Assembly: GCA_030847615.1 (NCBI GenBank) | Contig: JAUMIR010000002.1 | Location: 119,978,309 to 120,042,308, forward strand | Direction of reading: 5' to 3' | Source of the DNA: Gambelia wislizenii | Taxonomy: Eukaryota; Chordata; Lepidosauria; Squamata; Crotaphytidae | DNA: 64,000 bases | Shown: one piece after another, positions 55,988-64,000 of the stretch | Layout: every line of letters starts with the position of its first letter | Numbering within the stretch: position 1 is the stretch's first letter | Position numbers and translations under genes: made by a program | Notes under the pieces: generated by a model | What the model was told of the DNA's origin: nothing | Database searches by the model: none | The model's input: the letters and a program-made list of their open reading frames with translations, nothing else

Positions 55988-56620
55988 TGTCCTGTCTTTC
56001 GCGGGAAGGCTGCAGAGACCCAATAAAGCAGCTCACAGTTCAAAGGGGGTAGCCAAATCTAGTCAGCTTACCAGCACGTAAATATAGTCCAGTCGGATGG
56101 TCATACAGATACACAGCAAATCAGGCAACCAACCCAAGGGGCAATCCAAAGGTGAAGTCACAAAGAGAAGGCAAGAGCCCAGAAGTCCAAGATAGCAGCC
56201 AGCCAGCTGAGAAGTACAATTTGGTGTGGCTTTCACTCCAACAGGTCAATTGTCAGTCATCCTTTTCCGGAGAAGGTGCTGGTAATTCATGGTCCACCTG
56301 AGTCTCGCAGGTGTTGCTTAATTGCTTCCTGCTTCCTATTTACCGGTAACCTCTCTGTTCATCAGAGAAATTCTTTTTCTTCTCAACACTGAGTAAAACT
56401 GGTTAAGTCTGTCTCCTGTTCCTCCAGGGTTTGTGGCTGTGGAATATTTTGTTGTTCAGATGAGTGACCCTGCTGGGTGTTCTGTCCATCAGAGACTTGT
56501 AGCTATTGGTCACTCTGTTCCTCAGCATGTGGTGGCTGCTGGTCACTCTGCTCTAGCTCAGGCATGCTACCCAAGTTTTCAGATTCCTCTTCACTATCCT
56601 CTGCGGGGCAGGGCATGACA
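55988..56620 (-). mobile_element. Solo LTR inside CR1
   Basis: A 633-bp segment with ends TGTCCTG and CATGACA (TGTC/GACA inverted termini), flanked by the direct repeat CAATG at 55,983-55,987 and 56,621-56,625. CR1 sequence reads on correctly across it. Orientation is uncertain; minus is preferred because the minus 5' end (TGTCATGCCCTGCCCCGCAG) leads into a GAGGA-rich start as in Gypsy-type reptile LTRs. An AATAAA on the plus strand (56,023) is too near the plus 5' end to be its polyadenylation signal. No internal region remains. Confidence 0.8.
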
Positions 56621-56727
56621 CAATGTTTATGTCTCCAGACCTTTGGCACCTCACATGTTCTCCATGATTTATCAAAAATGATGAGAAGTGGTTCAGAGAC
56701 TGCACCAGCAACTTCCTTCAGTACTAT

Positions 56728-56938
56728 AGATTTTCCTTGGGTTCCCCCCCCTCCCTGGCTGTGAGGCCGTGTTCTGGAATAGTTTCTTTCTGACGTTTCA
56801 CCTACCCAACCATTCTCTGAGGATGCCAGCCACAGATGCAGGTGAAACATCAGAAAGAAACTCTTCCAGAACACAGCCTCATAGCCCGAGAAAAAAAACC
56901 CAAGGAAAATCTATGGATACCAGCCGTGAAAGTCTTCG
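56728..56938. mobile_element. Penelope-like 3' unit in inverted duplication, inside CR1
   Basis: Two inverted arms (about 56,726-56,803 and 56,841-56,914) each carry the Penelope 3' terminal sequence ending CCAAGGAAAATCTAT. The centre holds the motif CTGAGGATGCCAGCCACAGA TGCAGGTGAAAC (56,817-56,848). The right arm continues into GGATACCAGCCGTGAAAGTC, the normal downstream sequence. A 14-bp target duplication TCCTTCAGTACTAT flanks it (56,714-56,727 and 56,939-56,952). Confidence 0.75.
56817..56848 (+). ncRNA. Hammerhead-ribozyme-like motif of Penelope element
   Basis: CTGAGGA (56,817-56,823) fits the CUGANGA core and GAAAC (56,844-56,848) the GAAA core. The intervening TGCC...GGT can form a very short stem II (GCC/GGC-like, weakened by a mutation). 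Penelope elements are known to carry minimal hammerheads at this position. Activity is unlikely as a single copy; the inverted arms could provide additional pairing. Confidence 0.45.
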
Positions 56939-57560
56939 TCCTTCAGTACTATTGGATGCAATTTGGCCCTGCAAATTTGAACTCATTTAGGTTAGCCAGG
57001 TGATTGCTGACTAATTTCCTATTGATCTTGATTTGCAATCCAGATCCCTTACCAAGATCTCTGCTGCTTCATGGAAGCTTCTCTCTCTCTCTCTCTCTCT
57101 TTTTTTTTTTTTTCCTGGAAGGGGGCGGACCTGAAGTAAAATAGATATTGAGTAGTTCTGCCTTTTCATTGTGATCTGTTAGCATTTTGCCATCCTTATT
57201 GAATAGCGCCCCACTTTCATTCTCTTGTCTTGAATGTATCTGATCACCCCCCCTTTTTTTTTTTGTTGCTCCTTGCTTGCCTAGTCAGTGTCAGCTCATC
57301 TGAGCTAAGCTTTCCTTATACTGTTCCTGCAAGCTTGGGCTATACATGTGTACCCTTCCTTGATAATTTATCCATTTTATATGCACACTCCATTTTCTTT
57401 TCACTTCCTGCTTGAGTTTGCTGTGTAGCCACACTGGATTTTTCAGATGTTTCCCATTTTTCTTCATCCATGGGATTCTTCAAGAACTCCCAACCCTTGC
57501 TGGATATCTTTTTTGTTTAGCATGTCTAGCCATGGGATTCCACCTAGTAAATCCTTGGAG

Positions 57561-59084
57561 ATCAAAGGTCTGAAAAGTAAATATCATTGTTCTTGGAATC
57601 GCCTTACAACCTAGAACTAACAAACTGGAACTAGAGTAGAACAAATTAATCTATGTGTTGATCTACCTGGTCTGCAGCTGTGCCCTTTTGGTGAACTACA
57701 GACTTTTGTACTCTTTCTAAATAAACCATCTACTGTTTTTGAACCATCTAATTAACTTGTTAACTGCTCTTTTGACAAATTGGAGTATGCATTACTATTG
57801 AAGCATGAATGACTTTGTTACTGTTCCTAAATCAGTCAATAACATGTCGACTTTATCTGGGGGCTTTCAAAGGTGAATTGGGGAGCCTCTCTTACATCTG
57901 AAGCACAAATGATTTTGAGATGTGTGTTTGAATTGACAATGATCTTGTCAAATAATGAACTTGTCAATCTCAGTAATAGCTGCCCCTTCTTTCTATATTG
58001 GGAAACCTACTCTATATGTCAAGTCTGAGTGATTTTATTCTACTTTTCAGTCAATGAAAAATAAATGGTGCATCAAGAAGGCAGTTTCTAAATCTGCCAA
58101 TTTTATCAATGTCAGTCAAGAACATCTACTGTACAGTACAAGCAGCAAAGCAGAAACACCAGCAGACATTTTAAACACATACCACTATAACTGAGCAGTG
58201 CATTTTCAAGGGTCAAAGTGGTTGTGCCAATTCCCTTCCAGTGATGAAGTTGATAATCTCTCCAGTTACTGTTTAAGAGGGGCTAGTGATGTTCTGCAAG
58301 TCTTCACACTACAAATAATGTGATTAAAAGCACAAGGGAGCAGACTGTAATCTTATTACACTGGAATCATGTCTTGGCAATGACTGCTTCATTCCCTTAC
58401 ACTACCTGCTTTGCCTTTTATAGCTTTCATATTTTCTTACAGCTATTTATGATTGGGAGCCTTTTTTCCATTTAAAAGTATCAATAATTTGGGTGATAAA
58501 GTTGCTACCCAGCAAGCCTAAAGCTCCTGTACCCCATTTTCAATCTATCTATTTTATTACTGAGATCAAAACTAGAGTTGCCCTATTCCAGTCCTGCATA
58601 TCTGGACATCTGATTAGCATATTGTGCAAATTATTATAATTATGCATATTATTAATTTGCATTCAAATTGTGTAAATTTAACACATCAATCATTATATTT
58701 ATTTCTCCCACTATGTTTCAGCCTTTGTTCCATTTGTACAGTATCAACTACTCTGAGAGAACTAATAAGTAATGATTATAGTTCTGGGCTTGAAACAGAG
58801 AGACACAACCTTTTGTGATACACAACCACTTCTAACGCTAGAGTACTGTAATCAGATCATTGGGTCCTGGACCAGGAGAAATGAGGGAAGGCTGACATTT
58901 TCTAGGACTTAGGTATTTTTTTGACTATTTTTTGATAGATATGAGGTGGTTTCTTATGGATTTTTGTGGCTTCTTGCATTATTCCATCTAGTGTTGTGGG
59001 AGGTCAGGCCAAATCCCTTCCTGCTGAGTTACTGGTAAACAATGACTGGTATTTTGCTTGGCCTTTCGATCTTAAAATTAGGGG
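57561..59084. other. Unclassified, single-copy-looking
   Basis: No known repeat recognised. The stretch 58,240-58,490 is AT-rich and complex (CAAATAATGTGATTAAAAGC, ATTTATGATTGGGAGCC) and could be conserved non-coding DNA. No exon call. Confidence 0.25.
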
Positions 59085-59280
59085 TGTCTGTGCTGGCTGT
59101 TTTTAAAACTGTTTTTAGAGCTATTTTTAAAAGAGAAGTCTGGAGAGGTTTTAATTGGTTTTTAATTATTTATTTAATGTTTTAAAGTGTTTTTTACCCA
59201 TTGTGGACTACACCAGAGACCCTGGTGGATTGATAGCTGATTGATAAATATATAATATTGGGGGATTTGGCAGTATTATC
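59085..59280 (+). mobile_element. L2-like LINE 3' UTR fragment
   Basis: Runs of TTTTTAAAACTGTTTTTAGA, TTTTAATTGGTTTTTAATTA and a GGACTACACCAGAGACCCTG end resemble degraded L2-type 3' UTRs; assignment is weak. Confidence 0.3.
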
Positions 59281-59520
59281 TGAAAATTTGGTTTTCCAGG
59301 CTATTTCCTGCAATATAGATGCCTTGACCACAATAGGTCTTTTGTGTGTGTGTGTGTGTGTGATTTAAGGCATCAATCCCTTCTAGTCTTGTGCATCTGG
59401 TGAATTTGGCGGGTGTGGCCTACTCAGAAGTTGGCATTCTGGGTAAGTTTATTCTGTTCAGGTTGGTTTCTAGCATTAGGGGGTTAATAAAAACACGTTT
59501 GAAATGTTTCCAATTTAATA
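59281..59520. repeat. Spacer with GT microsatellite
   Basis: (GT)n at 59,343-59,362; otherwise unclassified up to the MITE. Confidence 0.5.
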
Positions 59521-59522
59521 TA

Positions 59523-62195
59523 CAGTTGTCCCTCCACATTCGCGGACTTGAGATTTGCGGTTTTGATTATTCGCGGTTTTGGGAGGGCCCCCCCGGGCCC
59601 CCACAAAACCGCGACACGGGGCCACCGGAGGCCCCGTGAAAGCCCTGGGAGGGAGCGGGGAGGGCCGGGGAGACCTCCACGGGGCCTTCGGAGACCCTCC
59701 GGAGGCCCCGCGAAGGCCTTGGAAGGGAGGGGGGAAGGGCTGGGGAGGCCTCCGCGGGGCCTTCGGAGACCCTCCGGAGCCCCCGCGAAGGCCTTGGGAG
59801 GGAGGGGGAGGGCCAGGGAGGCCTTCACGGGGCCCCCGGAGACGCTCCGGAGGCCCCACGAAGGCCTGGGGACGGGGTGGGGAGGTCTGGGGAGGCAATC
59901 TTGGGGCCTCCGGAGACGCTCCGGAGGCCCCAGGAAGGCTTGGGGACGGGGTGGGGAGGGCTGGGGAGGCGAACCTGGGGCCTCCGGAGACGCTCCGGAG
60001 GCCCCAGAAAGGCCTGGGGACGGGGTGGGGAGGGCTGGGGAGGCGATCCTGGGGCCTCCGGAGACGCTCCGGAGGCCCCACGAAGGCCTGGGGACGGGGT
60101 GGGGAGGGCTGGGGAGGCGATCCTGGGGCCTCCGGAGACGCTCCGGAGGCCCCACGAAGGCCTGGGGAGGGCTGGGGAGGCGATCCTGGGGCCTCCGGAG
60201 ACGCTCCGGAGGCCCCACGAAGGCCTGGGGACGGGGTGGGGAGGGCTGGGGAGGCGATCCTGGGGCCTCCGGAGACGCTCCGGAGGCCCCAGGAAGGCCT
60301 GAGGACGGGGTGGGGAGGGCTGGGGAGGCGAACCTGGGGCCTCCGGAGACGCTCCGGAGGCCCCAGAAAGGCCTGGGGACGGGGTGGGGAGGGCTGGGGA
60401 GGCAATCCTGGGGCCTCCGGAGATGCTCCGGAGGCCCCAGGAAGGCTTGGGGACGGGGTGGGGAGGGGTGGGGAGGCGATCCTGGGGCCTCCGGAGACGC
60501 TCCGGAGGCCCCACGAAGGCCTGGGGACGGGGTGGGGAGGGCTGGGGAGGCGATCCTGGGGCCTCCGGAGACGCTCCGGAGGCCCCAGGAAGGCCTGAGG
60601 ACGGGGTGGGGAGGGCTGGGGAGGCGATCCTGGGGCCTCCGGAGACGCTCCGGAGGCCCCAGAAAGGCCTGGGGACGGGGTGGGGAGGGCTGGGGAGGCG
60701 ATCCTGGGGCCTCCGGAGCGTCTCCGGAGGCCCCACGAAAGCCTGGGGACGGGGTGGGGAGGGCTGGGGAGGCGATCCTGGGGCCTCCGGAGCATCTCCG
60801 GAGGCCCCAGGAAGGCTTGGGGACGGGGTGGGGAGGGCTGGGGAGGCGATCCTGGGGCCTCCGGAGATGCTCCGGAGGCCCCAGAAAGGCCTGGGGACGG
60901 GGTGGGGAGGGCTGGGCAGGCGATCCTGGGGCCTCCGGAGATGCTCCGGAGGCCCCAGGAAGGCCTGAGGACGGGGTGGGGAGGGCTGGGGAGGCGATCC
61001 TGGGGCCTCCGGAGACGCTCCGGAGGCCCCAGAAAGGCCTGGGGACGGGGTGGGGAGGGCTGGGGAGGCGATCCTGGGGCCTCCGGAGACGCTCCGGAGG
61101 CCCCAGGAAGGCTTGGGGACGGGGTGGGGAGGGGTGGGGAGGCGATCCTGGGGCCTCCGGAGACGCTCCGGAGGCCCCAGGAAGGCTTGGGGACGGGGTG
61201 GGGAGGGGTGGGGAGGCGATCCTGGGGCCTCCGGAGACGCTCCGGAGGCCCCAGGAAGGCCTGGGGAGGGCTGGGGAGGCGATCCTGGGGCCTCCGGAGA
61301 CGCTCCGGAGGCCCCAGGAAGGCTTGGGGACGGGGAGGGCTGGGGAGGCGATCCTGGGGCCTCCGGAGACGCTCCGGAGGCCCCAGGAAGGCCTGAGGAC
61401 GGGGTGGGGAGGGCTGGGGAGGCGAACCTGGGGCCTCCGGAGACGCTCCGGAGGCCCCAGAAAGGCCTGGGGATGGGGTGGGGAGGGCTGGGGAGGCGAT
61501 CCTGGGGCCTCCGGAGACGCTCCGGAGGCCCCACGAAGGCCTGGGGACGGGGTGGGGAGGGCTGGGGAGGCAATCCTGGGGCCTCTGGAGACGCTCCGGA
61601 GGCCCCACGAAGGCCTGGGGACGGGGTGGGGAGGCGATCCTGGGGCCTCCGGAGACGCTCCGGAGGCCCCAGGAAGGCCTGGGGAGGGCTGGGGAGGCGA
61701 TCCTGGGGCCTCCGGAGCGTCTCCGGAGGCCCCAGGAAGGCTTGGGGACGGGGTGGGGAGGGCTGGGGAGGCGATCCTGGGGCCTCCGGAGACGCTCCGG
61801 AGGCCCCAGGAAGGCCTGAGCACGGGGTGGGGAGGGCTGGGGAGGCGATCCTGGGGCCTCCGGAGATGCTCCGGAGGCCCCAGAAAGGCCTGGGGACGGG
61901 GTGGGGAGGGCTGGGCAGGCGATCCTGGGGCCTCCGGAGCGTCTCCGGAGGCCCCAGGAAGGCTTGGGGACGGGGTGGGGAGGGCTGGGGAGGCGATCCT
62001 GGGGCCTCCGGAGAGCTCCGGAGGCCCCAGAAAGGCCTGGGGAGGGAGGCGGAAGCGGGGAAAAGCGACTATAGGGCCTCTGGAGGCCCTGTGGTCGCTT
62101 TGGCGGGGAAGGGGGAGGGCAATTGTTATTCGCGGATTTTTCACATTCGCGGGGGTCTGGGGAACCTAACCCCCGCGAATGTGAAGGGATGACTG
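59523..62195. mobile_element. 2.67-kb TA-flanked MITE filled by a palindromic minisatellite
   Basis: Left end CAGTTGTCCCTCCACATTCG CGGACTTGAG...TTTGATTATTCGCGGTTTTGGGAG (end A). Right end TTTTTCACATTCGCGGGGG...CCCCCGCGAATGTGAAGGGATGACTG, i.e. end B reversed. TA dinucleotides flank both ends (59,521-59,522 and 62,196-62,197), the target-site signature of Tc1/mariner-pogo transposons. Nearly all the interior is a GC-rich tandem array. No transposase: the long open frames (up to about 900 codons) exist in several frames on both strands because the array lacks stops. The two elements at 43.5-44.5 kb have the same termini. Confidence 0.85.
59635..62045. repeat. 74-bp GC-rich palindromic minisatellite array
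   Basis: About 31 good copies of a 74-bp unit, preceded by three diverged copies (59,635-59,850). Each unit has a G-rich half (GGCCTGGGGACGGGGTGGGG AGGGCTGGGGAGGCGATCC) and a hairpin half (GGGGCCTCCGGAGACGCTCC GGAGGCCCC). Sub-variants include CACGAA, CAGGAA or CAGAAA after the hairpin, GCCT or GCTT, GACGCTC or GATGCTC, and CTGGGG or CTGAGG. Some units (near 60,165, 61,262 and 61,680) lack the 11-bp ACGGGGTGGGG. In four units the hairpin centre is inverted (GCGTCTC or GCATCTC). G-runs could form quadruplexes. Confidence 0.9.
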
Positions 62196-62197
62196 TA

Positions 62198-62894
62198 TTG
62201 CTCTCAAGCAACTGCAATGGTTTTGGCATCCATTTCTCTCAAAAATAGCCCATTTCCACCTGTGTGGTTCATGCTTTTACCCATTAGCAATGGGAAAACT
62301 CTAACTGCTCTCATAAAATGGAAATTTGTCCCCCCCCCCGCTAATATAATAATATATTACTACATCAAGCAAGTCATGAATAACAACAGATTCATGGAAC
62401 TATAAAGACTAATAATTATATTTCAGGTTTACCTTGCTTTATTGCAACCACCCGCCTTCATTCCAATGGCTGAATAGATTTCTGTACAGTCTTTGCAAAG
62501 AATTCTTCAAAATAGACTAACTGGACTGACTTTCCTTGAAATGCTAGATTTCAGCTTTGCCCCAGGAAAGTGCAAACTTGTATTGAGAGGCAATGGCTCT
62601 TGACTATTTGTGTTAGGTATGAGACTTCACTCATGGGTTTAAACACACTCAAAATTGGGACAGATTTGTTTCTCTCAAATTACTGGACAGAGGAGAGGCT
62701 GTACATTTTGCCCTGTAACTCTCCTTCTAAAGCGGTAGAGACTTGCTTTAAAAAAAAAAAAGGAAAAAAACCTTGCAATCTGGGTTAGCTAATAATCCAA
62801 ATAGGCCCCAGCAGGCATGTCTAAAAAAAAAAAAACAGGTGAAAATCAGAAAGAAAGGGCATTTGACAAGCATAATAAAAAATGCCAGTATCAC
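62198..62894. other. No identifiable feature
   Basis: AT-rich unclassified sequence with poly-A runs near 62,750 and 62,825 and poly-C near 62,330. Confidence 0.35.
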
Positions 62895-62972
62895 CAGCCA
62901 GCATAGCCAATGGCGATGGATTATGGGAGCTTCAGACTAACAACATCTGGAGAGCCACTAGTTGCCCATTTC
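62895..62972. mobile_element. Half copy of a palindromic MITE
   Basis: CCAGCCAGCATAGCCAATGG CGATGGATTATGGGAGCTTC AGACTAACAACATCTGGAGA GCC is one arm of a common reptilian ACAACATCTGGAGGGCCA-type MITE; the opposite arm is missing. Confidence 0.55.
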
Positions 62973-64000
62973 TTCTTTTAGCAACAGAGCATAGATAAGG
63001 AGGCTTCTTTCCTTCTTCTTGCCTTATCTATGTAGATTATGCATTGCTCCCCTCTGTCAGTTTTACTGAGGAAGTAGAGTAAAAAAAAAAGTAGAGTTGC
63101 TTACAACAGTGGAATATTAAAGAGCTTATTCCATTCTCAGTGGATAATTTTCCCTCTTTTTGGAAAGCAATGCTTCTTTGAATCCACCAGAAAATTTTAG
63201 CAAATCACTAGTTCAAAAGCATGGAAGGAATTTGCTCTGGAATATGTTTATCTTCGTTGGAATTTGATTGAACCTGAATGTGAGGAATACCAAATCATGG
63301 GATGTCTAGTGTATATTATGCTGAACTATGGTGTATATGAAAGTGTACAAATTTTGCATAATATATATCTGGCACAAAAGGATTAAAATATTAGAATACA
63401 GAAGACATGGAACAAAGGGATTAAATTATGTGAGAATGCAAATGTGACAGAGATACAGAACACTCATTAGTAAAACTATAATAACAATGAAAACTTGTTC
63501 ATTCCAAAGGATTCAAAGCAAATCTGTACAGATTTCAGTGTAGCTGTGACAGTATCTGGAGTGGAATTCTGCATTCCTTCAACCACAATATTTTCTTCAC
63601 ATTCTTCTTCTGAAATATTGTAGCAGTTCTACTTCAGATGGATCCAGAAGTCCCTATGAATATGCTTGACATTATTGTTAAAATTAGTATTGCTGTACAG
63701 ATGATGAAATCAGAAAAAAAAAAGTGTTACAGTTCTATCTTTCATTGTAATGTCTGGGCGGGGGGAGGGAATAAGTAAAATAGTTATTCCGGGAGCATCT
63801 TTTACTCCCTCTCCAAAGAATACAGAATTCCAGTACTAAAAGTCATCTGCTATCTCACAGAGTTATAGGGAGCATAGCTACAGGAGCTTTTTTAAAAAGG
63901 CAGAATAAACTGACTCCCCCATCCCACCACCAACTTTTTGAGTTCCTCTTTAAACTGGAGTTATGAAAAATAAAAGACAGGGCTAAGCTTACTGTAGAAT
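62973..64000. other. No identifiable feature
   Basis: AT-rich unclassified sequence to the window end; no repeat family, exon or RNA gene recognised. Confidence 0.35.

Larger units (their letters stand above)
54878..57560 (-). mobile_element. Long antisense CR1 LINE with three insertions
   Basis: Starting from the reversed CR1 terminus (ATAGAATCATAGAGTTGGAAG GGG), the copy continues through the 3' UTR block CCACCACCTCTCTAGGGAAT. It then runs through reverse-transcriptase-region blocks: CATGCTCAGCTCCTTCAACC TTTCCTC (55,490); GCTGAAATCAAGATAAATGA CATCCACAGC (55,722); TTGACAAACCCATGCTGGC (55,810); GGTCAGGCTGACTAGTCTAT AG (55,908); and GTTCAGAGACTGCACCAGCA ACTTCCTTCA (56,690). Matches fade beyond about 57,120, so the upper boundary is uncertain. 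Insertions lie at 55,078-55,297, 55,988-56,620 and 56,728-56,938. No intact frame. Confidence 0.8.

Noticed and set aside
56503..56874. 123-codon minus-strand frame
   Set aside because: It runs across the boundary of the Penelope insertion, CR1 and the solo LTR.
59484..62229. Reading frames of 339-904 codons on both strands, proline/glycine/arginine-rich
   Set aside because: They arise because the 74-bp GC-rich units contain no stop in any frame; 74 is not a multiple of three, so the frame rotates through each unit. They span transposon ends and lack any domain.
1..64000. Bacterial-style features (operons, CRISPR, riboswitches, Rho-independent terminators)
   Set aside because: The window is vertebrate DNA; the tandem array at 59.5 kb has no spacer-repeat alternation and is not a CRISPR.

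Overview
The window is repeat-rich vertebrate DNA, almost certainly from a squamate reptile (lizard or snake). The evidence is the mixture of repeats read directly from the sequence: CR1, L2, L1/Tx1-group, BovB (RTE) and Ingi/Vingi-like LINEs, tRNA-headed SINEs whose tails match the BovB 3' end (Sauria-SINE type), Penelope-like elements, a Ty1/copia relic, solo LTRs and many palindromic non-autonomous DNA transposons. I see no complete host gene, rRNA, true tRNA gene or CRISPR array. One short interval (51,925-52,026, + strand) looks like an internal coding exon, so the window may lie in introns of a plus-strand gene. Four AT-rich single-copy stretches look like possible conserved non-coding elements.

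Layout. 0-9 kb: palindromic MITEs, L2 3' ends, a tRNA-derived SINE inside an L2 tail, a CR1 3' end split by an L1 fragment with a 35-bp target duplication, and a solo LTR (8,676-9,090) with 5-bp target duplications. 9-17 kb: a BovB-tailed SINE with an insertion in its promoter head, a candidate conserved element, and a 3.6-kb Ty1/copia relic (12,925-16,523) with recognisable gag, integrase, reverse transcriptase and RNase H remnants. 17-25 kb: three Ingi/Vingi-like 3' ends and several L2 copies, one broken by both a MITE and an Ingi/Vingi-like insertion. 27.2-30 kb: a decayed BovB LINE broken by two DNA transposons. 34.9-35.4 kb: a Penelope-like 3' end. 38-43.5 kb: the best Ingi/Vingi-like copy, followed head-to-tail on the other strand by a long L1/Tx1-group ORF2 relic. 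43.5-44.5 kb and 59.5-62.2 kb: members of one TA-flanked MITE family filled with palindromic minisatellites. 46.8-47.9 kb: an L2 relic. 54.9-57.6 kb: a long antisense CR1 copy carrying three separately datable insertions, an Ingi/Vingi-like 3' end, a solo LTR and an inverted Penelope-like unit.

The most unusual structure is the 2.67-kb element at 59,523-62,195. Its terminal inverted repeats and TA flanks define it as a DNA transposon, but its interior is about 31 tandem copies of a 74-bp unit, each with a near-perfect hairpin. In four units the hairpin loop is in the opposite orientation. A relative at 43.5-44.5 kb has the same termini but an unrelated 63-bp palindromic unit. The very long reading frames across the array are open in several frames on both strands and are not genes.

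Working relationships: the BovB LINE is the presumed source of enzyme for the SINEs with BovB-like tails, and the non-autonomous DNA transposons have no transposase source in the window. All reverse-transcriptase reading frames seen are broken.
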